Positions 27,104-38,791 of a DNA stretch of 64,000 nucleotides are shown piece after piece. The position numbers and the translations under genes are program-made. This DNA is from Moesziomyces globuligerus. Taxonomy: Eukaryota; Basidiomycota; Ustilaginomycetes; Ustilaginales; Ustilaginaceae. The notes under the pieces were generated by a model. It ran no database searches. It was given only the letters and a program-made list of their open reading frames with translations, and was not told the DNA's origin. Position 1 is the first letter of the stretch. Every line of letters begins with the position of its first letter. The DNA lies in NCBI GenBank assembly GCA_030849465.1, contig JARVLF010000016.1:868001-932000 (forward strand). Reading direction: 5' to 3'.

Positions 27104-30100
27104 GGGGCTCGAGCTGGGAGAAGCTCGGCGTGATTCCGGCGATACAAAATCCACCAAGCCAGCTCTGCAGATCTCGTTCCACTCGATAGGGTCGACTTTC
27201 GCGTCTCAAGCCTGTCGAATGAATCGAGGTCGTCGGGACTGCTACTAGCTGGAGCTGTCGCGGATCAAGTAAGTTGTGTCAAGGTCCAAGAGACTGTCGA
27301 GTCGATTTTGCAAGGATGACAGACTGAGCGAGCGTCGGGTGCTGACAGCAGATGCAGCGCGAAGCGGCGCGCTGGAAAGTGGAATGCTGGTGGAGGGTGG
27401 CGGCGGAGGGTCGAGAGAGGCGCGATGCAGAGAGAAGTAGGTACGATGGTGGGAAGAGGAAGAGAGGGGGGACGAGGGTAGTCGAGGGGCGGTTGAGGTG
27501 GGCTACTTGTAGTGGGAGGCAGAGCCAAGAGCCTCGCGAGACCAGACTGGGCGATTTTGTCGCAGGAGGCGCAGAGGAGGTCAAAGGAGCGCCACCAGGA
27601 GACAATGGCGGAGTGGTTTGAGAGCGGTGGCTGGCGTTCTTTGAGACGAAGGGGGCACGCGAACGGGGCGCTTGGTTGTGTATGTGCGGCTATTGTTGGA
27701 AAGGGGGCGGATAGGGAGGGGATCGTTGGCAGAGGCGGGCCAAGCTGGACGCCTTATGAAGTGTACCGGGCTGGGCCAGGCAACGATGGGCACGAGGTAG
27801 GAGGCGGCAAATTGTCGGGCTAGACGCCAGTGCAGGGCATGTCGCGGGCCACACGGCCAAGGGATCCAGTCCGAAACCAGGTCGCAGCGCAATGATCCCA
27901 CCGCCTGCATGAGCGGTCGACGACGCCGGCTGGATGAAACCTGCTCAGAGCGCTTCGACGGCGAAAAGCGGGGGCGCCCAGAATCTGCGGCTTGGAGATT
28001 GAGAGCGCCAGAGCGAGCTCGACGACATGCTCAGAGCGTCGGTGGGATGAGTCTGCGCACGTCGGAAGGCGTCGGACGACGAGGCCTCTCGATGCCGACC
28101 AAGTGAGACAGCTTCCAAACGACGGTGACGAGCGCAGCGGACAGGGGGCGCGGGCGCAGAGCAAGCAGCGGAAGCAGCGCGAGCGGTGCAGGGCCAAGCC
28201 GCACGGCGCTTGGGCGGGCGGCTGGAGAGCCGTACAGGGCATGCGGCTTGGGTGCGCATGAGCGGTGCGGATGCAGATTGGGACGGATTCTGGATCGTCC
28301 TCCAGGCTCACACATGCGGGTGCAGATGAGCTGCAGGGTCAGAGACACGTCCGTCAACGAGCCGAGCGCCCGAGCAGCAGGCTGGGGCGGTGGGAGTGAT
28401 GACCACTTACCGCGAATCGCACCCGGCAGCGGGCAGCGGGCAGCGGAGATCGGACATCAGACGGACGTGTCGAGCAGATTGCCGTCGCACGCTGACGATG
28501 TGCGCACGACGGGCGAAATGCGCAACCGAGCCTCGGAGGGCCCGAAGACAACGAGCGAGCGCGAGAGCCAGAGCCAGAGCCAGAAGGAGAAGGAGAAAGC
28601 ACGAAGCACGAAGCCAGCAAGCCGATGCCGCGGCAAGGCAAGACCAGACGAGGCGAGGCGCTCGAGGCGGAAGGGGTCGGTCGGCTTGAAACGAACCACC
28701 ACAGCCACGCTCGTGACGCCCGACCGAGGATCGAGCCCGTCTCGACCGTGGCCCATGGTCTCACCGCCACCCAGGCGTGATCCAGGAAATAATGCTAAAA
28801 GCGTGCACCGGCGAATATTCAATCGCCTCTGCAGCGTGACGGCGCTAGAAGCGCAGCGCATCACCCAGGCTTCGAGCTGTAAGGGTCCTGTGCGCTTTTT
28901 TCCCCTCTCTCTTTTTTGTTGGCATGGCGGCGCCGTCAAAGGGGCTCGTGCTCTTCAACCGTCATCTATAGCTGCTTCAGATGAGGGAGCAGCCCCTGCC
29001 ATCATCACAGCATTCATGTTCTGCACCAATTCCTGCCAAGCATCACAAGAAAGCAGGGGTTCACATCGCAGCTGCACTAGAGCGCCGGCGACCGGTGTGG
29101 CCCCACCTGATTGATCTTCACGTGTGCGTCCAGAGAAGCAATGCAAAAGATCCGAGGCGTCGTCCACCTCATCTGCCTCCGAGGCAAGGCTGCATGTGCA
29201 CGTAGACGAGTAGGCCAAATGCTCAGAGGGGCTCGGTCAGCGGCATGAGAGGCGGGTCTGGGCGATTTCTGGCGTCGCTTGGCTGCCGTGTCGGAGCGGC
29301 AATTTTTTCGAGTCGATCCTGGGCTGGCGGGCGGTCGGGCTTGAATGTAAGGCGGCTCTACACCATCGACGGTGCAGGTTTGTGGCGTGCCCTCCCCGAA
29401 GCCCAGCCAAGCTTAAAGTCAGCTGAGCTCACCTTACCTCAACGAGAACGCTGTTCTAGAATTTTGGCGTTGCTCTGTACAAGACTCGCTTGCGAAATGG
29501 CTAGACGAGGCTGCAAGGACGTCCGAGATGGTTCTCGCTGCACCCGCTATCGAGAGGCAGTCCGGCGTCGAGGACGACCAATACCTGCTGCGCACCGACG
29601 TGGAGAGACATGCGCATTGGAACGAGCCGAAAGCGCTGCAGTGGCGCTGCCGCACACCCGATCGCTTCTGGCCCGGACGTGGTGATGGGCTGTATGCGTC
29701 ACTTGGTAATGCGAGACAGCGCGAGACGCGCGTGTCGTGCCATAGAGTTGCTACTGTACGTGTACCCTGGCTGGCCCTGCACCAGCAGGCGCCACGATGT
29801 ATCTCCATCAGAAAAAGAAAATTGAAAGCGATGCCGAAATCCTCGCTCGAAATCATCGAGCATGTTTCGGACCCTCCGCTTCACTTCGACGCCGACACGG
29901 ACCCATCTCCCAAGTCCGGAAAGTCACCAAGCTGACGTCGCGACTGGGAGCATCATCATGCAGCGCCCACCTGCTCGTCGGCGTCGTGGTGAAGTCTATC
30001 ATGGTCCGGCTGAATATCCAAAGTCAGCATGTGGTAGCGGCCGTTGACGGCGGGTCAGAGTGACGTGTTGCCCGATGCACACCTGGCCTTCGGGGCTGCA

Positions 30101-33100
30101 GAAGGGTCTTGACCTGTGCCTGAGATGCATCGGAGCCAGAAAATCGCACTCATCTCGAGACGGCAGCGGCAGGGCCAGATCGGCGCGGCGCCTATCGAGG
30201 CCAAGCACGCGTCAAGAGTGCGCCGTTTGCGAAGCAGCTCAAATCCAGATGCGCACCTGAGACACCGAGTTCGCTCGACTTGGCTCGCGTTTCGAACCAC
30301 AACCCCGCGCGCCCTTTCTTTCAACTCGAGCCCAACTCCGCCATGCGCGGCATGACGACTTTCCGCCCACGGACCAGCAGAGATGCAGGACGTGCAAAGA
30401 CCGTCAGCCCGCGCCGGATATCTTTCCGGCAATAAGGCGCCTTTCATCCGAGCAGTCTGCGACTCCCTTGCTACGGTCTCCGGATCAGATGTTGCGCAAG
30501 GCTCAGCCACGCGGGCTACAGTCGGCGAGAAGTCCGATCAACGAGGCTCCTTGCACCGCTCCTCTGGCACCGCATGCAGCAGGGGAGCGAGTATCACAAC
30601 CGGTTACGGGGCGAGCCACTCTCGCTCCTCCTTTCTCGCTGAGAAACACAGAGGACGCGATTCGATGCAAGCGATACCCTGAGCTCGAAAAAGCCGATGC
30701 TGTTGACCAACTGTTGCTGGCCCAAAACTATCGTCGAGGAAATTGTGCTTGAATCCAGCATTGATTTTTGGCCGCGGTACTGTAAATTTACAGTAGATCG
30801 AACGTCAGTGGCCGCGGCGACGACTTTTACCGTTTCAGCTGCCTGCGGCCGCAGTGCCGCACCCACAAAATGGCTGGATTCGCTCGATACGAGCAGCAAT
30901 ACAACCACAATGGATGCTTCGTGTTCAGCTCGGACCTCGTCTGGCACAAGTTGCCATCGCCTTAGATGCGATTTTTGGGGTCGATCCGGACTCTTATCCG
31001 GAACGCCCGTCTCAAGTGCCAAGATGCTTGGAGGAGTCGCCTTGTCAACGCGATCCTGCGATTTAGCCTAAAAAAAGGGACGAAATCATTGACGGCGCCG
31101 AGCGACCGCCGGGCGAAAATGGCACAGATACGGCAGAATATCCAGCGGGCTGTGCAAAAAGCCACTACAGTACACCAAGACCGAGCCAAGACGAGCATGA
31201 ACTCAATCGTTGTCGCTTGGCTCGCTGACTTCGAAGAGCTCTATTGAGAGCTTGTCTAGAACGTCGAGTCTTACCATTCATCAAGCTGTCATGCATGCAC
31301 CCTTTCAACGTCGGACCTGGTGGGAGCGAACCAGGCCTTACCGCTAGGGACGGTTGCATCGCTAGCGTATCGCTCTACTGCGCAAATCTAGAAGATCACA
31401 GGTTTGGATGTCAGCTGTCTAATTGCTCAGTAAAGCTCCTGGTTGGTGGTCGTTTGGATGTCGCACAGCGGTGGGTCTCGACATCGTGCTCGCTTCGCTG
31501 TCTCGCGCGGACGGGACTCGGCTACGTTGGACAGCTGGTCGCGCTTGAGCGACGTTCGCACGTCGGTGCTACCGGCGAAGTTGCTCGAGACCCGGCTTGC
31601 CGGCTGCGACCTGGAGTGTGCGTCGCTAATCGAATTGACCGAGCAGGCTGCAGCGCACCAAGCGAGATCAACCACGTCTTAGACGAGGCTGCCATAGCTC
31701 GCTCGGGACGCGTCGGGCTGCGTGCATGCGAACTCGGAAGGCGCTTGTCCTTTTCGCACCTGCAGCTGCTCCTGCCAGCAGCTCCTCGTGGCATCGTTCT
31801 CACGAAGCTGCATGTGCAGATCGGGATTGGACCACCAATCGCTGCTTCGGCTTTACGAGCGCTCGGTGAGCACAAGGATCGGGCTGCTGAAGAAGGCTGC
31901 GGGATGCAAAAGGCCACTTCGGGCGAGATCGGCCGGATCTGTGTCTCGCTAGAAGGTAAAACGGCATCTTCTCAGACAAGACCAGCAAGGGTTCGAGTCG
32001 CTGAAGAGCCAAGTCTCTTGGGTCGGTTGTCTATCCGGACCTGCGAAAAATGGACACAACCCGGAGCATCCGATACTCCGAAGGCGAGCGTCGGCCGGTG
32101 GATAGAACCGAATTTTGGGGACCCTGGACGTCTACGGATGCAGTGCGTCTGGCGAAATCAGATTTGACGCACCAACATGACGTTCTTCGCGACACAGCTC
32201 TATCCGAGACGGTCGGTACACTATGTCTCGAGATCCTGTCTCGCGCAAGCGTCGAGGCAGAAAGACGCCGGTGCTGGCATCAGGAGCAAATCTAGAGCCC
32301 AGAGCGCCCAAAGGAAGGGGTCGGATGGCGGCCATGGGGCTGGTAGGCTCGGCTCCTGCAGCAGCCTGTGACCCGAAATTTTGGCGCGTGAAATAGAGCA
32401 CGGCGGCTCGCGTCCTGGCACTTTGCGAGTGTCTGCGGCTCTTACCCGGAGCAGGCAACTTTGAGCGACGTGCAGCGGTTCGTCTCAGCCATGTCTCAGC
32501 CTTCGGAGACTGCTGAGGAGCCCGGAGGACAGGGGGTAGGGTTTGGCGCTTGGCTTGCCCAGTCAGGGCGGTGTTGCCTGCTGCTCCTCTTCGCGTTTCG
32601 CGTCTGGCTGGCTTGGACAGCTGCCAGTCCTGTCTTCCCTCGCGTTTCGTGGTACCAGGCGACAGACGGTCGACCTGTCAACGTCGACCTGGCAAGCAAG
32701 CACGTCCAAATTCCAAGCTGCTGATCACGTTCGGATCAGCGCCCGAAAGTGTTGCTCGCGTTCTGGTCTCACTTGTCGACGAGTTGCTCCTGCTCTCATG
32801 CCAGTCGACTCCGTGCAGTACGTACGCCGCTGTTGGACGGGACGTCCGAGTCCCATGTTCAAGCCGTGTGACCCTGACCCTTTTTTTAGCCTCGCTCGCT
32901 CACATCACATGCGAGGCTAAGCGCCCGGGCTACCGCGCAGCCGTCGACGGCAGCCTAGCGCTTGCGGCTGCTGATCACCAAGAACGCAAATTGTGGAGCC
33001 GACGACAGCCACCCGCGTCTTTCGATGCACCAAGCGCCCCAGACAGCTGCAGCTTCACCTTCCCGAATGCCCGCCCGAGCATGAGCTTGCGATGCTGTCG

Positions 33101-33872
33101 TCCAGAGGTGCGCCATCCTCGACGCCGATCTACAGTATGCACCGCTGACTCTGACATGTTCCCCGCATTGGACTCACACCTGCCACACGCTTCTACTGGC
33201 TGCCCCGCACGTCAGACATGCATGCACTCTCATCAGCTGCAGCCTCAACTTCATAGTTGGTCTCGGCAGCTGGCACCGACGGGAGGCGTTGGCCTTGGTA
33301 TGCCATCAGTCAGTCCGACGGCACCCTAGGGTACCGAGCGCGCATCTGATTCAGCCATCCGCATCGTTCCCCGGCCTTGCAACGCCTCACGCTGCCACAA
33401 TCTAAAATTGGAGCACACGCTGCTCTTTCGGACACACCTGGGTGTTTCCGAGCATAACCCGAGCCGTTCGGGTGCGCCACATCGCTCAACAAGGAGCGAC
33501 ATCGGATTCCGTGATGCGCTGTGTTGCAAAATTTTCTCAGCATGGTCTTGACCGCGCGGCTCTGCGGAGAGAGCCTTCCGAACCATGCCCGTTTCCGCTG
33601 CAAGCCACACAGACTCGGCTATCACTGCCGCGGCCAGTCGGCCGCTGCGCTGGTCCTCCGTGTGCCGATGATCGTACATCCGATGTCCCGATCGAAAAAG
33701 CACTTGCTCGCTGTTAAGTCCCCTTCAGAAGACGCAACGAAGAAGACACTCTCCATCAGACTGGAACATGTTGGACGCCTAACGCCATCAATGATAGATG
33801 GTTGATGAGGCAGGATGGTTGTATTCAAGACAGATTGGAGCAGAAGATGAGGTTTCAGATGTAAGGGCTTGC
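27104..33872. other. Gene-poor stretch of about 6.8 kb
   Basis: No gene with a recognisable family or codon signature is found on either strand. The longest open frames (28125-29114, 31295-32167 and 32550-33329 on the plus strand) have random-looking translations and no GC-rich third-position bias. Contents worth noting: an 18-bp perfect palindrome at 30778-30795, five TACTGTA/TACAGTA heptamers, two AATTTTGGCG decamers, and a purine-rich gagcca/gagaag repeat near 28560-28595. The 5' part is the upstream region of the FAM72 gene. Confidence 0.55.
30778..30795. repeat. 18-bp perfect palindrome tactgtaaatttacagta
   Basis: The sequence equals its own reverse complement and is made of two inverted TACTGTA units. 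A ggccgcgg octamer precedes it at 30770 and recurs about 15 bp after it. It lies in the middle of the gene-poor stretch. Confidence 0.9.
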
Positions 33873-34695
33873 TTAGAGGACACCTATGGAAACAGAGTTG
33901 ATGGGACAAGGCGGCGAGGAACGTCAAGAAAGCAAAGGTCAGTTGATGCTGCAAGCAGATTGCAACCCAGCTCAGCATAGCATGAAATGCGGACGGAACT
34001 CACCCTTGGTGCTGGGAACATCGTCGGTGCCTGTCCTGGAGATTGCCTCCTTGATGGCAAGAGCGAGAGCCTTGAAGGCGGACTCGGAGCGGTGGTGGTC
34101 GTTGTCGCCGCGCAGGCAGTCGACGTGCAGCGTGACGCCGGCCTCCATGGCGAAGCTCTGGAAGACATGTGGGATCATCTCGCAGCTGAGGTCGCCGATC
34201 TTCTCGCGCTTCAGTCCGAGCTCGGCGACGCAGTACGGGCGCGAGCTGATGTCGATCACGGCGCGGCTCAACGCCTCGTCCAGGGGCGCATGGCCCGTGC
34301 CGTAGCGCTTGATCCCCCTGACAGGCCCGAGCGCCTTCTTGAACGCAGCTCCCAGAGCCAGCGCGCAGTCCTCGGCAGTATGGTGGTCGTCGATCCACAG
34401 GTCACCCTCGCACGCGAGCGTTAGCGACATTCCTCCGTGCTTGGCCAAAGCATGCAGCATCTGTAATGCACAAGCGGAAAAGCCACCAAAAAGGTCATCA
34501 GCAGCATATCGCCAGCGAAAAGAGCAGTGGGTTGGTACGTACATGGTCGAGGAAGCCGATGCCGGTCTTGACGTTGATTGTCTGCGGGGCAAGGGTAGGG
34601 TGCGTGTCGAGCGATAGCGAGACCTCGATCTTGGTCTCGTTGGTCACGCGCGACACCGTCGCGCTTCGCGCCTCGAAAGTTCCTGCCTGTGCCAT
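33873..34695 (-). CDS. HIS3: Imidazoleglycerol-phosphate dehydratase, three exons
   Basis: Exons 34543-34695, 34004-34460 and 33873-33883 join to 206 residues. Introns are GTACGT...CAG (82 nt) and GTGAGT...TAG (120 nt). The spliced protein reads [20 protein letters not shown] and ends DVPSTKG|VL, both exactly as expected for the family. Metal-binding motifs DDHHTAED (~75-82) and DNDHHRSE (~171-178) are intact. It catalyses step six of histidine biosynthesis in the cytosol, converting imidazole glycerol phosphate to imidazole acetol phosphate. The last coding exon is only 11 nt (completing Gly, then Val-Leu-stop), so without splicing the protein would end in an unrelated tail. A Gcn4-like TGACTC lies ~92 bp upstream of the ATG. 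Confidence 0.95.
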
Positions 34696-34995
34696 CGTGC
34701 TTGCGATGCAGATCCGGATGCTGTTCTCGAGGTGGTGATGGTTTGTTGAGAAGAATCGCGGCAATCTATCCCAAAAACGTTATCGTGACTCGCAAACGAG
34801 CGCTCCGCCACTTCATTTCTTCCGGCACCTCGCCGAAACTTATTCCGAGATCCGAGATTCTTACACCCCTCCTCCACAGCTCACTTCTTCTCTGCGCTTA
34901 GAAATGGCTCGTTAGTTATACGGTTACTGGGTATCGACTGCATTGCAGTGAGGATCCAAATGAAGGCCTGGCGTCTAAAAAATGGGATTGATGCT
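34696..34995. promoter_or_regulatory. HIS3 promoter / PGS1 3' end
   Basis: 300 bp between two minus-strand genes. TGACTC at 34786-34791 is one base short of the Gcn4/Cpc1 consensus TGA[CG]TCA and suits an amino-acid biosynthesis gene, but a single short match is weak evidence. Confidence 0.35.
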
Positions 34996-36750
34996 TCACA
35001 GCATGCGCTGCAGGATCCACGCAGCCACGCGAACGCGCCAACGCACCTGGCGGTCCGGACGTCGAAATAAGTCCTCGTCCACGACGTCGGTCGCATCGCG
35101 CTCCAGGGTCTGAAACTCGTCCTTGAACCGCTGCGAGAGATCTTTGGAGTTGGTCGAGATCATGAATGTGCACTCCAGGTCCAGGTCAGCCGAGCGCGAT
35201 CCGTAATTACTCGAGCCAATATGGACGAGCGAGGGCGCAGGCATGTCGGCCGGCTCTGACGATGCCGCTTCGATGAGAGCCGACTGCGATTCCGACGACA
35301 CAGGCGAGACCCAGATGCCTTTGGCATGGTAGGTCCAGCCTTGCTTCTTCCACTCGAGGATCTGCACGCCGCCTTGCTCTCGGGATCGCTCGTCCTGGCC
35401 CAGCAGTCGCTTGGCTCGTCTGAGTGCCGCCCAGAATTGGTACTCGTACCACGTATACGCCTCGGGAATCCAGCCCGACACGCCCTTCGATTGGAAGAAG
35501 CCATTTGCCTCCGGGGCGGCGCAGATGATCTTGGTGATTGTAGTCCCTGCGGCCTTCCCCCGCAGAAGAAGGTTGCGGTACGGGTTGTAGAGCGAAAAGT
35601 ATCCTGACGTGAGCGCCAGGGTAGGTGGCTTCCCATCCGTACCAGCGGCCTGCAGACCGTTTTCGAGCAAGCGCGGGATGGCACGAGTCTCGTGTCTGAC
35701 GCTCAACGGTCCCATCTGAAGCAATGGCAGAAGCAGCGTGTCGACTGCCTCGCCATTGCCTGCAGACCCTGACGTCGAAGCACCTGTGCGGCTCTGCCAG
35801 CGCCGCGTGAAGTCTTCAAGCGATTTGGTGGCTTCTGCCGTCCAACCACTTTCTGGGTACGAAACAGAGGACACTTGTCCTTCTGGTTGCGGACAGTCTT
35901 GTCCCCCATCCCAGACAAGCTTCCAGTCCGACTGAGAAGTATCTGCGGCTGCGTTCGTGCCTTGTGGATCTGACTCGAGTTTGAAACTGAACTGCCCCAC
36001 TACGCGAACCAGCGAGTCGAGGTAGTTGGCGACATCCTTATGACCCTTGATCAGAAGATACCTGTCTCGACGATTCGTGAAGTAGTCTCGACTCAGATTT
36101 GCACCGCTGAGAACGACATCGTCATCGAAACCGTAGATCTTCATGTGCTGCAGGCCCCAGCCCTCGTTGAATCGCTTTCCGACCAGCTTCTTCAGGAGGC
36201 CCTTGAGGTTCGGTGTATGGTATAGACGGATGTTGACGCGGTCGGGGAACCGAGCATGCAGCTTTGACACAAGGCTAGCGCATGACGGTGTTGGTGCAGC
36301 CTCTCTTGTCCCGCGGAGTGCATCAACGAGGACGGTGAGCTGTAACGTTGGGTTCCGCTGGAGGGCCTGCTCGAGATGTTCGATCAGCTCGGTCTCTTCC
36401 TTGCCGATATAGAGCGAAGCGAGGAAGATTCTGTGACGTGCCTCTCCAATCTTGCGCTTCAAAGTCTCGTAAAAGTCTGATGGATCCTGCAAGAGTTGTA
36501 GTTGCTTCCCTGACGCGGAGAAGAGAGGAAGGCTCAGCTCTTTTGCCAGTCGCTTGGTGAGGGCATGCGCATCCTGCAATGATGCCTTGACCTCAGCGGT
36601 AGGAGAGCAGCATCTTACATCCGCTTGAAATCCTCTGACGAGAGTCAGCTCGTCCCGAGCTTGTTTTCTGCTACGCGCCTTGGCCAGCAAGCTCGGACCC
36701 ACCGAGATGCGGGACGGGCATGCGGCCGAGGCTGTCCGCAAGAGAGACAT
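34996..36750 (-). CDS. PGS1: CDP-diacylglycerol--glycerol-3-phosphate 3-phosphatidyltransferase (PGP synthase)
   Basis: A single exon of 584 codons from the ATG at 36748-36750 (MSLLRTASAACPSRISVG). The Arg/Ser/Ala-rich N-terminus is consistent with mitochondrial import. This is a phospholipase-D superfamily enzyme with two HxK motifs: HMKIYGFDDD at about 202-211 followed by SGANLSRDYFTNRRDRY, and YHAKGIW at about 474-480 followed by HIGSSNYGSRSADLDLE. The second motif lacks the usual trailing Asp, which I infer is normal in this family. PGP synthase makes phosphatidylglycerol phosphate, the committed step to cardiolipin, in the inner mitochondrial membrane. It is divergent from RPN8. Confidence 0.93.
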   Translation of the reverse strand: MSLLRTASAACPSRISVGPSLLAKARSRKQARDELTLVRGFQADVRCCSPTAEVKASLQDAHALTKRLAKELSLPLFSASGKQLQLLQDPSDFYETLKRKIGEARHRIFLASLYIGKEETELIEHLEQALQRNPTLQLTVLVDALRGTREAAPTPSCASLVSKLHARFPDRVNIRLYHTPNLKGLLKKLVGKRFNEGWGLQHMKIYGFDDDVVLSGANLSRDYFTNRRDRYLLIKGHKDVANYLDSLVRVVGQFSFKLESDPQGTNAAADTSQSDWKLVWDGGQDCPQPEGQVSSVSYPESGWTAEATKSLEDFTRRWQSRTGASTSGSAGNGEAVDTLLLPLLQMGPLSVRHETRAIPRLLENGLQAAGTDGKPPTLALTSGYFSLYNPYRNLLLRGKAAGTTITKIICAAPEANGFFQSKGVSGWIPEAYTWYEYQFWAALRRAKRLLGQDERSREQGGVQILEWKKQGWTYHAKGIWVSPVSSESQSALIEAASSEPADMPAPSLVHIGSSNYGSRSADLDLECTFMISTNSKDLSQRFKDEFQTLERDATDVVDEDLFRRPDRQVRWRVRVAAWILQRML

Positions 36751-37264
36751 TGGCGAGAGCCTCGTTCCGATCAAAAAGCGTCAGAGGATAGCTAGATGTT
36801 CGATAAAGCTACAACATCGAAGTCTTTGCGAGACGTGGCCTTCTTTGTCGCTATCGTTGGTGCAGGTGTTGTTATGGGATAGGGGAACCCGGAGGCAGGA
36901 AGAACGAGCCAACTTTTTCGGCGCCAAGTGGAGGGAGACTGAGAACTAACACTCCGACACCCGAAAATCCGCAAGCCCGGATTTCGGGTGAGAACACAAT
37001 GTGTAGGCTGGCGCGTGTGATCGGGCATGCGCGTCGTCTTGGAAGTGGAGTGAGGAGCAGCCAGCTCAGGGCGTCCAACTTCAGTACAACACGACTCAAG
37101 CTCCACTTCGCACCACACCTGAATCTCTTCTTTTACGCTTCTCATACGCCCTCGGACGCTTATACGGTACCCAAGTGCCAGCACGCACCACAAAAGTCGG
37201 CTAAGAACGGGTTCAGCCGTTTGACCGAATACATACTTGGCACCGCCAACAAGAAGCTGCCAGG
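36751..37264. promoter_or_regulatory. Divergent PGS1 / RPN8 promoter region
   Basis: 514 bp between the two start codons with no coding signal. No distinctive element was recognised. Confidence 0.4.
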
Positions 37265-38353
37265 ATGCCAGCCACAACACAGGAGGTCAGTAAGCCCGAA
37301 GGCGCAACAACATGCGCTAGGCACAGGCTCCTGAGCTGCTCTTGCTGACATTGCTTTGACTCTTTCTTTCGAAACCCACAGACGATCAGTCTCTCGAGCT
37401 CGAACGTCATCATCCACCCACTTGTGCTGCTCTCGGTCACCGACCATGCATCTCGATCAGCGTCCGGATCGCGCAAGCGCGTGGTCGGCATTCTGCTCGG
37501 CCAAGAGCTGAACAACGGAAAGACGATCAATGTGGCCAACTCGTTCGCAGTTCCGTTTGAGGAGGACGAGCGCGATGCGAAGACGTGGTTCCTGGACCAC
37601 GACTACATCACAGGGATGATGGAGATGTTCAAGAAGGTCAATGCACGCGAGAAGATGGTGGGATGGTACCACACTGGCCCGCGCTTGCGCTCGTCGGACC
37701 TGGAGATCAACGAGCTGATGAAGCGCTTCATCCCGCGGCCCGTCATGGTCATCGTCAACCCGAGGCAGCGAGACGTGGGTATCCCCACCGACGCGTACTT
37801 TGCCGTGGAGGAGATCAAGGACGACGGCACGGCGACACAGAAGACCTTCATGCACGTTCCTAGCACGATCGAGGCCGAAGAGGCCGAGGAGATTGGTGTC
37901 GAGCACCTTTTGCGCGACATCCGCGACACAACAGCTGTCGGCACGCTCTCGACGCGTGTCTCGAGCCAGCTCTCCAGTCTGCGCGGCTTGCAATCCAGGC
38001 TGCTCGAGATCCGGGACTACCTGCAAGCCGTCGTGGAGGGTAAGCTGCCCGTCAACCACCAGATCATCTACGATCTCCAGGATATCTTCAACCTGCTGCC
38101 CGACCTCGACAAGAACAGCGAGGCGGCCAAGTCGTTTGCGGTGGACAACAACGATCGTCTGCTCGTGGTGTACCTCTCGAGTCTGATCCGTGCCGTCATT
38201 GCGCTACACGGCCTCATCAACAACCGACGCGAGAACGAGAAGGGCGAGGAGGAAGCGTCGAATACCATCACCAACGGCACGTCCACCACGAACAAAGAGG
38301 GCGCGGACGATGCTAAGAAGGACGAATCCAAGGAAGAGAAGAAGAAGGACTAG
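37265..38353 (+). CDS. RPN8: 26S proteasome regulatory subunit Rpn8 (PSMD7), two exons
   Basis: Exon 1 (37265-37285, MPATTQE) is only seven codons; exon 2 is 37382-38353, giving 330 residues. The acceptor cccacag|ACG restores [20 protein letters not shown], the conserved start of the MPN domain. The donor is then GAG|GTCAGT, which is not a strong consensus; the nearby GTAAGC would break the frame. The MPN domain (to about 180) contains [11 protein letters not shown] in place of the JAMM metal-binding motif of Rpn11, so it is the non-catalytic partner that heterodimerises with Rpn11 in the lid. A helical region ([33 protein letters not shown]) and a charged tail ending KEEKKKD follow, as usual for Rpn8. 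Confidence 0.93.
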
Positions 38354-38791
38354 CCCGCGCATGGACGTAGTCGTATTTGTAGACACCTCGCAACTCATGC
38401 CCAGTATACTGCCAGCGACTGCGCGTCTTTGGATCTGTGATTTCGCCCATGTCTTGCTCTCGTAGATCGATCTGGTCACACTTCGAGTCCGATACCACGG
38501 CTGAGCTCAGCTCTTCATCAGCAGGCTGGCCTGGGTGATTGAGGAGAAAGTGCTGGGGATGCTCATTACGGGTGCAGAACCCCCCGCTCCGATTGAGCGT
38601 GCACGTGCCCCGAGATTGTAGTCGTGTGAGCCTTCCCTCCACTTGCCGTGGAAATTTCAAATGCTGCGCAGCGTGCTTCGAGCTGAATCGTTCGGCGTGG
38701 ATCCGACCAAGGATCGGAAGAGCCTGCAGAAAGCATCTTTCAGACGTCCTCGCACTTTATCGGCTGGGGCTTGCATCGAAGCGTCCTCGCG
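38354..38791. other. Short intergenic region
   Basis: 438 bp between two plus-strand genes; the open frame of the helicase extends to 38771 but begins at a TTG there. Nothing else is seen. Confidence 0.4.

Noticed and set aside
28125..29114. 329-codon open frame on the plus strand
   Set aside because: Begins with GTG, has a low-complexity Arg/Ser/Ala translation, and GC-rich sequence explains the lack of stops.
31310..31370. tRNA-like stretch on the minus strand (CTGGTTCGCTCCCACCAG next to a possible anticodon stem)
   Set aside because: The T-loop would be too long, position 58 is not A, and no anticodon loop with U33 or acceptor stem can be formed.
31295..32167. 291-codon plus-strand frame starting MHPFNVGPGG in the gene-poor stretch
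   Set aside because: Random-looking composition, many A/T-ending codons unlike neighbouring genes, no family resemblance; kept only as part of the gene-poor-stretch finding.
32550..33329. 260-codon open frame on the plus strand
   Set aside because: Begins at TTG, no domain and no coding bias.
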